35,285 bases of DNA. It comes from Novosphingobium naphthalenivorans NBRC 102051. Its GTDB lineage: Bacteria > Pseudomonadota > Alphaproteobacteria > Sphingomonadales > Sphingomonadaceae. The translations under genes and the position numbers were made by a program. The stretch spans positions 1 through 35,285 of the forward strand of contig NZ_BCTX01000057.1 in assembly GCF_001590985.1 (NCBI RefSeq), in the 5' to 3' direction. Shown here in pieces: positions 16,071-25,357 of the stretch. The notes under the pieces are model-generated. The model was not told the DNA's origin, did not search any database, and worked only from the letters and a program-made list of their open reading frames with translations. Each line of letters opens with the position of its first letter. Within the stretch, counting starts at the first letter, position 1.

Positions 16071-18200
16071 CTAGCCCGCCCCATCTTCGCCGCTATTGTG
16101 GCGCTCTGCCGCCCTCCCGTCACGCAGTTCTTCCCAGCGTGCATATTGCGATCGCTTGCCGGGAGCGGGATCCTCATGTTCGCGCAGCCAGAAATCGAAC
16201 CAGTCGATATTCCGGTCATACACGGCGAGCCGGTGAACGGGCTGCCACTTGTTGTGGTATTCGTCTGGATAGACGTACATCTCGACGGGCTTACCGGCTT
16301 CTGTCAGTGCCCCGATCGCAGGCAAGGCCATCAAGGCCTCGCGATCGGCCAGTTGCATGAGCAAGGGCGTATCGATGCGTCGCGCATTGATCGAAAGCGA
16401 TATCGGCCGCCAGTAGTCACGATCGTCATCGACCGATGGCGGCAGTCCGAGACGCCGATTCTTGTTGCCCCAGGCAAGGCCGCCAAGGACCATTGAACTG
16501 AGCAGGTCGTCGCAGCAGCTGCTCATGGCGGCCGCGGCGAACCGGTTCGAATTGACCAGCGCGAACTCGACGGTCGACGCACCGTCACTTAGGCCGGTGA
16601 TCCCTATGCGCGCCGGATCGATCGAACCGGTTTCGATAGCCTTGTCTACACCCTTGAGGACCGCGGAGAGAATGCTGCGCCGTTCCGCCCAGTCGCGATG
16701 GGCTCCCGTCAGCAATTGCTCGAAGCTCGTCAGCGCCGGGTCGTCAGCACCGACATAGGGCGGCCGCTCGATGCTCAGGACAGCGAACCCCTGGGCTGCG
16801 AGCGGATAGATCGGGTACTCATCACCGACACCGCCGCGAAGAAAGCCCCGGCTGTGATAGAGGGTCACGATCAGTGGCAGGCGGTGTTTGCCGTCATAGC
16901 CAGGTGGCAGGATAAGATCGCCCCAGGCCGGCAATCTCCGGTCGTTGGCAAAATGCAGACGCTGGACCTTGCCGAGATCGAACCGTGCAAAGCCGGGATT
17001 GGGATCGAAGAGAACACGGCTGCGCCCTGATGCGGCATCGATTGCTACGACCCGCCTAGGCGTGGTTGCATTTTCCCGTCCGCAAATGAGTTCCTGGCCG
17101 GAAAAGATGCACCCGGTGAGTGCATCGAGGGTCCTGAGTATCTTAGCCAGAGCGCCGGTTCGTGGGGACCAGCGATAGAGTGCCGTCTCTTCATGGTCCC
17201 ATCCCTCGTGCGCCAGGAAGAGCAGCGAATGGCCATCGGCCTCCCAAAAGAGGCGCGCGATATGGCCACGGCAGGCTGCATGATCACACCGGGCACGGGC
17301 ATCATTGGCCCTCGAGGCCCAGATCTGCTGGTCCGACATCGGGTTGCCATTCACCCGTTCGGTCCAGGCCTTCGCCCCTGCAGGCGATATGGCAACGGAT
17401 TCATATCCATAACCGGCCGGACTTGGCGGGACGACAAGCGCCTTTTCCGCCTCGGTCGATTTGCGCGTCTCTCCGCTCGCCAGATCGACGGTGTAGCTGA
17501 TTTTCGGGATGTCCTTCACCCAGGGCTGCGGCTCCCACGACTGGTGGGGCAGGACACTGGCATCGAAGCGCCAGCCCGACTCCCCTTCCCTGTCGATCTC
17601 CCGCTTCGCCGTCACGGCACCGGTCCGGGCCAGGTAGACGATTTTGTCGCCGCTGGCCGACCAGGCAAACTCGTCGATGTCCACGCCAGAATGCGTCACG
17701 ACCTCGGTTCCGCCGCCATCGGCTCTCACGCGCACGACCTGCACCAGGCCATTCACGCGCTTGCGATAGGCAATCCAGCGCCCATCCGGCGACCATTCCG
17801 GCTCGATCTGTTCGGGAAAACCGGTCGTGACGAACAGGCCCCGGAAGTTTCCGGTGAAGATGGGTAATCGCCCGCCTCGATCGAGGATCCGGCCCCCCGC
17901 CCGGACATCCAATGGCACCGTCACCAGCGCGGAGCAAATCGTGTTGGTTGCCGGGTCCCCCCTGCTGATCACAAAGGCCAGCGTGCGCCCATCAGGGGAA
18001 AGGGCGAATGGACTGGTCGGACCGTCGATCACATCCGGATAACCAATGTCCCGCATCCTTGCGAGATCCAAAGCCGTCATCCGCGCATGCGGCCCCAAAT
18101 CGGCCTTCCCTGGCAGGAGATCCTCGCACGCTGCCTGCGCGGGTGGGCTCAGAGGCCCCAATGTTGCAAGAATGGCGGCAGCAAGAAACGGCCTCACCAT
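16071..18200 (-). CDS. lasso peptide isopeptidase, AtxE2-like (module 1)
   Basis: A 709-residue secreted prolyl-oligopeptidase-like serine hydrolase. A signal peptide (MVRPFLAAAILATLG, cut near AQA-ACED) precedes a beta-propeller with repeated WSPDGRW and LSPDGR blades, then an alpha/beta hydrolase domain. The nucleophile is Ser538 in GLSDGAS; His649 lies in PDEYHNKW and the acid is Asp619 or Glu621 in ADREAL. The Ser-His spacing matches that known for AtxE2. It should cut the isopeptide bond and linearise lasso peptides in the periplasm. The start at 18200 overlaps the receptor stop by seven bases. It is the last gene of the sigma-FecR-receptor-isopeptidase operon. Confidence 0.9.
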   Translation of the reverse strand: MVRPFLAAAILATLGPLSPPAQAACEDLLPGKADLGPHARMTALDLARMRDIGYPDVIDGPTSPFALSPDGRTLAFVISRGDPATNTICSALVTVPLDVRAGGRILDRGGRLPIFTGNFRGLFVTTGFPEQIEPEWSPDGRWIAYRKRVNGLVQVVRVRADGGGTEVVTHSGVDIDEFAWSASGDKIVYLARTGAVTAKREIDREGESGWRFDASVLPHQSWEPQPWVKDIPKISYTVDLASGETRKSTEAEKALVVPPSPAGYGYESVAISPAGAKAWTERVNGNPMSDQQIWASRANDARARCDHAACRGHIARLFWEADGHSLLFLAHEGWDHEETALYRWSPRTGALAKILRTLDALTGCIFSGQELICGRENATTPRRVVAIDAASGRSRVLFDPNPGFARFDLGKVQRLHFANDRRLPAWGDLILPPGYDGKHRLPLIVTLYHSRGFLRGGVGDEYPIYPLAAQGFAVLSIERPPYVGADDPALTSFEQLLTGAHRDWAERRSILSAVLKGVDKAIETGSIDPARIGITGLSDGASTVEFALVNSNRFAAAAMSSCCDDLLSSMVLGGLAWGNKNRRLGLPPSVDDDRDYWRPISLSINARRIDTPLLMQLADREALMALPAIGALTEAGKPVEMYVYPDEYHNKWQPVHRLAVYDRNIDWFDFWLREHEDPAPGKRSQYARWEELRDGRAAERHNSGEDGAG

Positions 18201-20737
18201 GTCTTGGACACCGTCAGGCTTAGCACGCGCCCGAACGGTGAATAGTTCGTACTGTCGTAGGGCGTGTCGATATAGAGCGGCGTCGCGATTGTGCTGGGCT
18301 TGTCGTTGAACAGGTTCTGCGCCGAGGCAATGAGCTCGAGACCACCCAGCATCCCCCCATCGGGTTTGGTCTGATAGCGGATCGTCAGATCGACAGGGGC
18401 CATCCCGTCGATCCTGACGGTGGAGCCCCCCCGCGTGTCGCGGACCGGACCGATGTAGTTGACGGCGCTGGTCACTGTCAGCCCGTGATTGGCCCAGCTC
18501 AATTCGCCGCGGCCACGCCAATGTGGCGGATTGAAGAGAATGCCCGCCAGTTGCGTTACCGGTTGTCCTGGGCCGATCTGCTGCTCGCTGTCGATATAGC
18601 TGGCATTGAGCGAGGTGGTGATCGATCCTTCGGGAACGGCAAAGCTGTATTGCCCCAGCACATCGACGCCATGCGCGCTCTGGCGTCCGGCATTGACGCT
18701 CGTGTTGTCGACGATCGCGCTCACTTTTGCAGGATCGTAGGCTCCACCGCTCAGGTTGGTGAAGGTTGCGGCACGGGCGATCACGACATCCTGCGTTGCC
18801 ATGTCGGGATCAGTCGTGATGCGATCCGCGTAAAGCGGATCGGTGAGAGCCTGGCTGGTGAACGGGATCGGCGTGACGATCCGGTCTCGGTAATGGATGT
18901 TGAAATAACTGATCTCGAGGCGCCCGCCCGCAAGGCTGCGGGGGTGGATGTCCAGCGACGCCGACCAGTTCGTGGACTTTTCAGGCTTCAGGTCGCTGTT
19001 GCCGCCCTGAAGCAGGATCGCGGTCTCGCCGTTCGCACTGCTCCCACCGAACGAGGATGCAGCAGTGAGATAGGCCGTCGCTGGCGTGTACTGTTCATAT
19101 AGCGTCGGAGCACGAAACGAGCGCCCCCAACTGGCCTTGATCGAGACGTCGGGGCTTGGCGCATAGATCGCCCCCAGCTTGGGGGTGAGCACCGAGGCAA
19201 TTCCGGGATAGCGCTCGTACCGCCCGGCCAGGCTGAGATCGAGGCTCTCGCCAAGGGGGGAACCTTGTGCGCTTCCGAAAACCGGAACGCTCAATTCGCC
19301 GAAGGCGTAATAGCTGTCCTGCGTCTCGTCGATATGCTGGCTGGCGCCGCGCGTGGAAACCCGCCGGAAGAGATTGCGCCGGAACCCTGCCCCTACGGCC
19401 AGCTTCGCATCCCCGCCCGGCAGTGCAATCAGGTTTCCGTTGCCCGATAGTTCCACGTTAGCTGTCGCGTTGCGGTACGTGCCCGACCCGGCGTCGTAGG
19501 ATGCCGCCCCGTAGACGTAGGAACCGCCATAGAAGACCTTGTTCCAGCCATAGCTTCCCGCCAGCGAGACTTGCCAGCTAGCTGGAAGCAATAGCGTCAT
19601 GGTTGGCGCTACGGACCAGGACTTCACCCGGCCGAAGCTGTCGACGCGGCTGACATCGAGGTCTCCTGCCTCATTGAGCGGCAGGGTGCGGGATTGCCAT
19701 CGCCGGTTGTAGAGCCCGACGAGATCGAACGTGAGGTTCGGGGCGACGTCCTGCCGGAACGTCAGGGCAGCGTTGTGATGGCGCAGATAGGGATAGAGGG
19801 TAACGCCCGGAGAGCGGTCCTTCGCATAGGAGCGCTGGTCCGCGGTAATCGGCGTGTTTCGGGCGAACTCATAGGCGGCCATTATGCTTCCGGACGACCA
19901 CGCCTTTCCCAGCGTTGCATCGTATTGTTGCTGGAAGTTGCCCCCATCGGTTGATCCGGCAAGACGCGCCGAAGTCTCGAGCCCGTCGAAATCGCGGCGC
20001 AGACGTATATTCACGATGCCTGCCACGGCATCAGAGCCAAACAGAGCCGAGCCGCCGTCAGGGACGATCTCGATACGGTCGATGGCACCGAATGGTATTG
20101 CCGAGACATCGACGCTTTGCAGCGCGCCATTGTAGCTGAGCCGCCGGCCGTCCAGCAGCGTCAGGGTGGCATCGCTGCCAAGGCCCCGCAGGTTGATCGA
20201 GGAACCGCCCGCGAGGTCCGCGCCCTTGTCGCTTGGTACGTTGGCGCCCACCCCCGGATTTTGACCGCCGCCGAAGTTTTGCGGAACGGCACGCATGGCG
20301 TCGGCCACCGACGATTGTCCTGCATCCTTCATGGTTTCGCGACCGACAGAGACTTGCGTCGATGCGACCGGCGCGCCGCGAATGCGGGATCCGGTTACCA
20401 GGATTTCACCATCGCCGGCGTCACTTTGCGCCTTCCGGCGTACAACTGCGCCCGAACCGGCAGGGACCACCTCTAGGCCTGTTCCTTCGATCAGGACGGA
20501 CAGGGCCTGCTCGAATGTCAGGTCTCCATCGACAGGATTTGCCGCCTTGCCAGCGATCACTTCCGAATTGGCACTTACGTTGCGACCGAAGAGCCGTGCG
20601 ATTTGCTGGAGAGAGACACCGAGCGCCTGCTGGGGCAGATGGACGCCTTGCCGATCGCCCTGCTGAGCCAGAAGGGACGTACTGGTCAGACAGGTGGCGA
20701 CGGCAAGACTACAGGTAAACAGAGTGTGGCAACGCAT
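18194..20737 (-). CDS. TonB-dependent receptor with STN domain (module 1)
   Basis: An 847-residue outer-membrane receptor. Signal peptide MRCHTLFTCSLAVATCL, an STN signalling domain (~residues 30-95; LPQQALGVSLQQIARLFG), a TonB box region (GEILVTGSR), the plug (SSINLRGLGSDATLTLLDGR, IEIVPDGGSALFGSDAVAG) and a beta-barrel ending in SKTW. The STN domain contacts FecR and marks it as a signal-transducing receptor. In lasso clusters it is thought to import the threaded peptide. The ATG at 20737 follows GGAGGAG and starts a good signal peptide, so it is preferred over an in-frame start at 20779. Confidence 0.93.
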   Translation of the reverse strand: MRCHTLFTCSLAVATCLTSTSLLAQQGDRQGVHLPQQALGVSLQQIARLFGRNVSANSEVIAGKAANPVDGDLTFEQALSVLIEGTGLEVVPAGSGAVVRRKAQSDAGDGEILVTGSRIRGAPVASTQVSVGRETMKDAGQSSVADAMRAVPQNFGGGQNPGVGANVPSDKGADLAGGSSINLRGLGSDATLTLLDGRRLSYNGALQSVDVSAIPFGAIDRIEIVPDGGSALFGSDAVAGIVNIRLRRDFDGLETSARLAGSTDGGNFQQQYDATLGKAWSSGSIMAAYEFARNTPITADQRSYAKDRSPGVTLYPYLRHHNAALTFRQDVAPNLTFDLVGLYNRRWQSRTLPLNEAGDLDVSRVDSFGRVKSWSVAPTMTLLLPASWQVSLAGSYGWNKVFYGGSYVYGAASYDAGSGTYRNATANVELSGNGNLIALPGGDAKLAVGAGFRRNLFRRVSTRGASQHIDETQDSYYAFGELSVPVFGSAQGSPLGESLDLSLAGRYERYPGIASVLTPKLGAIYAPSPDVSIKASWGRSFRAPTLYEQYTPATAYLTAASSFGGSSANGETAILLQGGNSDLKPEKSTNWSASLDIHPRSLAGGRLEISYFNIHYRDRIVTPIPFTSQALTDPLYADRITTDPDMATQDVVIARAATFTNLSGGAYDPAKVSAIVDNTSVNAGRQSAHGVDVLGQYSFAVPEGSITTSLNASYIDSEQQIGPGQPVTQLAGILFNPPHWRGRGELSWANHGLTVTSAVNYIGPVRDTRGGSTVRIDGMAPVDLTIRYQTKPDGGMLGGLELIASAQNLFNDKPSTIATPLYIDTPYDSTNYSPFGRVLSLTVSKTW

Positions 20738-20781
20738 CGGTTTCTCCTCCGAGCCGGGCTGCTTGAACGAGCCCTTCACCT

Positions 20782-20821
20782 GGCGAGACGCCGATGCCGC
20801 AAATCACCCTACGATTTTTTT
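20782..20821 (-). promoter_or_regulatory. candidate ECF-sigma promoter of receptor 1
   Basis: On the minus strand an A-tract followed by TCG (20811-20821) lies ~24 nt before CATCGGCGTCTCGCC (20796-20782), 45 nt from the receptor start. The receptor of module 2 has almost the same element at the same distance. CGTC is a common -10 core for ECF sigma factors. Confidence 0.6.
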
Positions 20822-20864
20822 CGCCCCATTTTTGACAAGACTGGAATGCCGCCGAACGGTGCCC

Positions 20865-21839
20865 TCAGGGATGAGGCGCGAGAAGGAGCCCCCCGCCTGG
20901 TGCCTCCACAACATCCAGATCGAAAGTCACCGCAAGACTGCGCGCGAACCCCTGGCTGTCGTCCCGCCTGAAGGAGCCGGTCACGAGGTATTGATCGGAA
21001 AGGCCTGGGGAGATTCTGATGGGCCGGTTGCTGGTCCGGTTGAATGCGGCGACGGCCTTCTGCAAGTCCATGCGATCGAACGTGATCATGTCACTGGTCC
21101 ACTCAAGATCCGACGCGACGATGGCTTGCGGCGGTGAGATCGTACCGGCTTGTATCGACACTTTCTCTCCGGCGCGCAGGAAGCGAACGGCCGGCGGACG
21201 GCCTGCGGCCTTGTCGCGAACCTCGATCGAGCCCCTGACCAGCCCCACGCGCACGCGCCCGTTTTCGAGCGCGACATCGAACACTGTCCCGTGTGCAATG
21301 ACGCGCCCGGTACCGGCATCGACCATGAAAGGCCTGGCGCTGTCATGTGCGACTTCGAACCGGGCTCGCCCGGAAAGCAGCCGCAATCGTCTCTCGGTTG
21401 CGGTAAAGGCAAATTCCAGACGTGCCCCGCGATCGAGCGTGACCCGTGATCCATCCTCGAGCGGCACAATGCGCGGCGCCTCACCGACGGCCGCCTCGGC
21501 GCTTTGGGCGGAAGGAGCGCCATGTTCCGGTCCCGCGAGAAAGCCCGCCCGACTGACGGCCAGGACAGCAAGCGGCACAGCGAAAAAGGCACAAAGAGCC
21601 GCAACAGCCAGCGCGCGCCGGTTCGAGCGCCAGCCACTGCTCGCCAGGTCGAGATTCCTGGCTTTCGCCGTCCTGGTGCTGGCAAGGAATTTTGTCTGCT
21701 CCCAGGTTCGGACAAGACGATCGTAAGCCTGCGCGTGTTCTGGCTCGGCATACCACGCGTCGAATTGCGCGCGCACGGCTTGCCCATCGGGCCCTCGCAT
21801 CCTTGCGAACCAGTCGGCGGCTTCCTGTTCCATGGTCAT
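20865..21839 (-). CDS. FecR-like anti-sigma factor (module 1)
   Basis: A 324-residue membrane protein. N-terminal cytoplasmic DUF4880 domain (EQEAADWFARMRGPDG, FDAWYAEPEHAQAYDRL), one transmembrane segment (RALAVAALCAFFAVPLAVLAV), a periplasmic FecR domain (DGSRVTLDRGARLEF, LLSGRARFEVAHDSARPF, GTVFDVALENGRV) and a C-terminal STN-like DUF4974 domain. It relays occupancy of the receptor to the ECF sigma. The start is taken at ATG 21839, which gives the family N-terminus; an in-frame TTG at 21890 would overlap the sigma gene and lacks a ribosome site. Confidence 0.9.
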   Translation of the reverse strand: MTMEQEAADWFARMRGPDGQAVRAQFDAWYAEPEHAQAYDRLVRTWEQTKFLASTRTAKARNLDLASSGWRSNRRALAVAALCAFFAVPLAVLAVSRAGFLAGPEHGAPSAQSAEAAVGEAPRIVPLEDGSRVTLDRGARLEFAFTATERRLRLLSGRARFEVAHDSARPFMVDAGTGRVIAHGTVFDVALENGRVRVGLVRGSIEVRDKAAGRPPAVRFLRAGEKVSIQAGTISPPQAIVASDLEWTSDMITFDRMDLQKAVAAFNRTSNRPIRISPGLSDQYLVTGSFRRDDSQGFARSLAVTFDLDVVEAPGGGLLLAPHP

Positions 21840-21867
21840 GTCTGGACCATCATGCCACAATCCATCG

Positions 21868-22449
21868 TCACGCTTCGACTTGTCTTGCAACGAAAGCGAT
21901 GGCGCGGCTCATGTGCTTTTCAACGGTCTTGATGCTCAGCCCCGTGTGCGCGGCGATCTCGCGGTAGCTCAGGCCATCGATACGATGGGCAAGGAAGATC
22001 TCCCGGGTCCGCGGCTCCAGGCGCGCTACGGCCTGTTCCAGCCGATGGACCATGTCGCGCGCTTCGAGCGCAGCAACGGGGTCATGACCGGCAAGCGGCA
22101 CATCGTCGGCACACACGTGAAGCCCCGCCGATTTCCGGTGGGACGCACGCGCCTCGTCCCTGATCAGGTTTCGCGCTGCCTGCCTCAGGAACGCATCGGG
22201 CTTCTCGATATCGCATGACTGACGATCACCCTGCCCTGCTAGGCGCAGGAATATCTGCTGGACGATGTCGGACGCATGCTCAGCCGGGACATGCCTGCGC
22301 GCGAACCGCATCAGGCGGCCGCGATGCTTGCGATAGAGGTCGTCCAGCCAGTCCGATCGACGGCTCTTCCGGCGATCTTCAGGTGGAAGCGGATCGTCCT
22401 CGGCAAGCCGGGGCAGCCCCGCATCGGATTGATCGATTTTCAGGCGCAT
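21868..22449 (-). CDS. ECF RNA polymerase sigma factor, FecI-like (module 1)
   Basis: A 193-residue sigma factor with region 2 (WLDDLYRKHRGRLMRFARRHV, DIVQQIFLRLAG, FLRQAARNLIRDEAR) and region 4 (LEPRTREIFLAHRIDGLSYREIAAHTGLSIKTVEKHM). It heads the module 1 operon. Together with FecR it should activate the receptor promoter when the substrate is sensed at the cell surface. The FecR start lies just downstream of its stop. Confidence 0.92.
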   Translation of the reverse strand: MRLKIDQSDAGLPRLAEDDPLPPEDRRKSRRSDWLDDLYRKHRGRLMRFARRHVPAEHASDIVQQIFLRLAGQGDRQSCDIEKPDAFLRQAARNLIRDEARASHRKSAGLHVCADDVPLAGHDPVAALEARDMVHRLEQAVARLEPRTREIFLAHRIDGLSYREIAAHTGLSIKTVEKHMSRAIAFVARQVEA

Positions 22450-22990
22450 GCGCGCGCCTCGCAGGTCGAACCACCAGCGGTCGGACCGCGCACGCAGGGC
22501 GCGGCCAGCAAGCCCACAAGCATGGGCACATCTCCGGCAGAAAGGCAGTCCGGCTGGGCCGGATCAAGCCAGTGGTCCCGGAACCTGTGCCATCGCCTTT
22601 AGCCAAAGATGGCCTGGACATTCGCGGCGGCTGTCCGGAAAGCTCTTAAGCTCCGGCCCAATTTCCCGATAACCCGGCTGGCTAGCCTTGGCGCCCAATA
22701 AGGCGCGCCATAAGCCTAGGGACCGGTCGGCACAAAGCAATAGGCAAACTGGCAGAAGACGTTCGAACCACACGGCCGGGTGGATTAAAAGATTGAATTC
22801 GCCGGGCGTGGGGAGAAAGCCTTGAGACTATCTGCCGGGACTTTTAGTCGCAATGGACCTGGACATAATCCCAACCACCCGGCGAAACATTTGGTGTCGC
22901 GCGGCACACGATAATCACATCGCAGCGATTGTCGCGAACACCTGTTGGGTAGTTGGCGGAAAGTCTCCCCATCAGACGATCACGGGCAAG
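22450..22990. other. intergenic region between sigma gene and integrase
   Basis: No gene is supported in these 541 bases, which separate the sigma 1 start from the integrase stop. A long-range inverted repeat TTCGCCGGG (22798-22806) and CCCGGCGAA (22878-22886), with further imperfect pairing, brackets 71 nt. It could be a structured RNA or an element end; nothing further can be said. Confidence 0.5.
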
Positions 22991-24322
22991 TTAACTTTTG
23001 ACCAGCCGTAAATGCGGTACGCCCTTTGTTTGCCGCTCGAACCGTTTGTCTCCCAGCCGGTGCTTGCGCTTGAGCGGCAACAGCGCAGCGGGGGACTTGA
23101 GACCGGGAACCAGAAGGCGTGCCCATTCCACGGCCAGTTCACGCCGCCGTTCCATGAAGGCTGCCCGGTTATAGGCGCCCTCCACTTTGTTCTTGGGCAC
23201 ATGGGCCAGCATCAGGTCGATCACGGCCCTGTCGTCGGGACGGCCGTGCTTGTTTGCCCATTCGTTCATGACCGTCGAAAATGCCGCGCGAAAACCATGC
23301 GGCACGTGACGGCCGTGGTACCCTGCCCGGTTCAGAAGATAACCAAGCGCGTTTTCGCTCATGGGATGATGAAGATGCCTGGCACTCGGAAAGACCAGGC
23401 GGCCTGAACCCGTCAGCTTCCACACCGTGCGGATGACTTCAACGCTTTCCGGAGCCAACGGAACGAGGTGATCACCCCCGACTTCGTCCTTCCGCTCGCG
23501 GTCACCTTTCATGCGGGCGGCGGGTATCCGCCAGAGAGGGGCGTCCCCGCCGAGATCCTCGAACTCGGTCCATTCCGCCCCGCGCAGTTCGCCCGGCCTC
23601 ACCGCCGTCAGCGCAATGAGTCGCAATGCCAGACGTGTGATCGGACGAGCGCTGTCCTGATCGACCGCGGCCAGCATCGTCCGCAACTCGACAATATCGG
23701 TGATGGCCGGCTGACGCCCCTTTCGCGGCATGGGCTTGAGTGCCGCCCCGACCTTTTCGGACGGGTCGGTCTCTGCAATGCCGCAAGCGATCGCGTAGGC
23801 ATAGACGCCGGAAATACGCTGCCGGATCCGCTTGGCCGTCTCGATAGCCGAGCGCGCCTCGATCGCCCGCAAGGTCTCGAGCAGCTTGGGCGGCGTGATC
23901 GAGCCGATCGGCAGGTTGCCCAGGGCAGGAAAGACATCGCGCTCGAACGACCTGAGCACATCGGCAGCATGGCGCTTGGCCCATTGAGACTTGTTTGCCT
24001 CATGCCACTCGCGCGCAACTTTTTCGAAGGTATTACGTGCCGCCTCGATGTTGGCCTTCACCTTGAGTTTCTTGGCGACGCCGGGATCGACACCCTCAGC
24101 CAACAGCCTCTTGGCGTCATCTCGTTTCTCACGCGCTTGCGTAAGACTCACGAGCGGATAGGGGCCAAGCGAGAGAGATTTGCGCTTCCCATCGAAGCTG
24201 TAGTCCATCCGCCACAGCTTGCCGCCCTTTGACGTGACAAAAAGATAGAGCTGCTGCCCGTCCGACAGTTTGTATGACTTATCCTTTGGCTTGGCTGCTC
24301 TCAGTTTTGCATCGCTTAGCAT
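22991..24322 (-). CDS. P4-type tyrosine recombinase (integrase)
   Basis: A 443-residue integrase: N-terminal DUF4102 arm-binding domain (LSDAKLRAAKPKDKSYKLSD, LYLFVTSKGGKLWRMDY), central core-binding domain (ANKSQWAKRHAADVLRSFER), and the catalytic domain with Arg in TAVRPGELRGAEW, His-x-x-Arg in HGFRAAFST, a later His in LMLAHVPKNKVEGAYNR and Tyr in that same stretch. It looks intact and would integrate an island at a tRNA-type att site. It marks this segment as horizontally acquired or rearranged. A candidate att fragment lies ~165 nt upstream of its start. Confidence 0.93.
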   Translation of the reverse strand: MLSDAKLRAAKPKDKSYKLSDGQQLYLFVTSKGGKLWRMDYSFDGKRKSLSLGPYPLVSLTQAREKRDDAKRLLAEGVDPGVAKKLKVKANIEAARNTFEKVAREWHEANKSQWAKRHAADVLRSFERDVFPALGNLPIGSITPPKLLETLRAIEARSAIETAKRIRQRISGVYAYAIACGIAETDPSEKVGAALKPMPRKGRQPAITDIVELRTMLAAVDQDSARPITRLALRLIALTAVRPGELRGAEWTEFEDLGGDAPLWRIPAARMKGDRERKDEVGGDHLVPLAPESVEVIRTVWKLTGSGRLVFPSARHLHHPMSENALGYLLNRAGYHGRHVPHGFRAAFSTVMNEWANKHGRPDDRAVIDLMLAHVPKNKVEGAYNRAAFMERRRELAVEWARLLVPGLKSPAALLPLKRKHRLGDKRFERQTKGVPHLRLVKS

Positions 24323-24487
24323 ACCGCACTCCGATACCGTATTTTCGGAACTCGATACCGTGTCGGATCACGCACAGAGTTGTGGAGGCGTGCGAACCGT
24401 CAGGAACGAGCTGAAGCGATAAACGTGAGATTCCCGGGGTTTTTGTCAACCCCAGTGGACTGCTACGCACTGCTGGGAACGAGTATC

Positions 24488-24508
24488 TGGCGGAGAGGGT
24501 GTCCGCCA
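24488..24508 (-). other. possible att fragment resembling a tRNA-Ser 3' end
   Basis: TGGCGGAGAGGGTG matches the reverse complement of the usual bacterial tRNA-Ser 3' terminus (acceptor side plus CCA-proximal bases). It also forms a 7-bp inverted repeat with TCCGCCA. No full tRNA is present. The position upstream of a P4-type integrase suggests an attachment-site remnant, but a chance hairpin is possible. Confidence 0.35.
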
Positions 24509-24774
24509 AACCACGCCCATAATGTGCTGAAACATGGGCGTTATCCTCGTTGATGTCAGTCAGGGACCCTCTTTGGGGCCCTCTTTCCATTTCAGGTCAG
24601 CAAAACAGTCACTTATCGACTGCAATTGCAAGCAGGTTTCTAACCGCAACCGGCCTGGAACGTCAAACCGATTGCCCCGCCTCCCTCCTTCCTAATTCGC
24701 TCTCAGGCGAACGGGAGAGGGCAGACATCAACGACCTGCCACATTTGAATTCCCGTCAACGCACATCCGCACAT

Positions 24775-24840
24775 CTTACCGATCGGGAAGAAATATGACC
24801 GATTGCCTCCTGCCGAAGGACATTCTTCCCGATCGGTAAG
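24775..24840. promoter_or_regulatory. 18-bp inverted repeat operator of hipB2
   Basis: CTTACCGATCGGGAAGAA (24775-24792) and its exact reverse complement (24823-24840) flank 30 nt. Each arm has an internal CCGATCGG palindrome. The second arm ends six bases before the hipB2 start codon. It is most simply the HipB autorepression site. Confidence 0.7.
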
Positions 24841-24845
24841 AAAAA

Positions 24846-25064
24846 ATGGTCATCGAAGATGACTCCCAATTCGGCGCCGTTGTCGCCGCTGCCCGCAAGG
24901 CCCTTCGCCTTACCCAGCGGGATCTGGCACTTGCCATCAACAGCGGGGAACGTTTCATCGTCGACCTCGAAGCCGGCAAGCCTGCTGCAAAATTAGGCAG
25001 AGCTCTTGCCGCAGCCAATTCGGCCGAACTGCGACTGGCCGCGGCCGGCAATTCCCAGGCCTAA
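24846..25064 (+). CDS. HipB-like XRE antitoxin, y4mF type (copy 2)
   Basis: A 72-residue helix-turn-helix protein: FGAVVAAARKALRLTQRDLALAINSGERFIVDLEAGKPAAKLG. This matches the short HipB/y4mF family. In intact operons the hipA kinase follows directly; here only a short hipA start survives. The protein is thus an orphan antitoxin that may still regulate its own promoter through the 18-bp repeat. It shows no close likeness to the hipB at 1787. Confidence 0.8.
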   Translation: MVIEDDSQFGAVVAAARKALRLTQRDLALAINSGERFIVDLEAGKPAAKLGRALAAANSAELRLAAAGNSQA

Positions 25065-25066
25065 AC

Positions 25067-25198
25067 ATGGATATCCCGATCCATTACGAAAACCGGCTGG
25101 TCGCGGCGATCAGTGGAGATCGAAGAACGGGCAACCGAGGTCAGGCCGCACGCTGGGCAGGAAGGCATGCCGGACATTGCAGACCAACCAGCCGATGA
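25067..25198 (+). pseudogene. hipA N-terminal fragment
   Basis: Two bases after hipB2, an ATG opens MDIPIHYENRLVAAISGD, which matches the start of y4mE/HipA kinases, then diverges and stops after 43 codons. The kinase domain is absent, so the toxin has been lost by deletion or replacement. Confidence 0.6.
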
Positions 25199-25357
25199 CG
25201 CTCCAACCACCGGGCCTAGCGCTTATGCTGGCGACGGGAGCAACTGAAGCAGCACTTCTCCCTTTGCCAGCCTTCCCGCTCTTCATAATGCCTTGCCATC
25301 GAGCGGCCTTTCCAGCAGATTTGGGGCAGCGGGCAGACCGATGAAGGATCGGTTTGC

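Larger units (their letters stand above)
24323..24845. other. integrase upstream region with repeats and no gene
   Basis: These 523 bases have no supported gene. They contain a tandem pair of ACTC(c)GATACCGT repeats (about 24328-24365), a GGGGTT/AACCCC hairpin near 24436, the candidate att fragment at 24488-24508, and the hipB2 operators at 24775-24840. The tandem repeats could be integrase or excisionase arm sites. Confidence 0.5.

Noticed and set aside
16071..18521. A longer start for isopeptidase 1
   Set aside because: The extra ~107 codons overlap the receptor gene; the ATG at 18200 begins a clear signal peptide.
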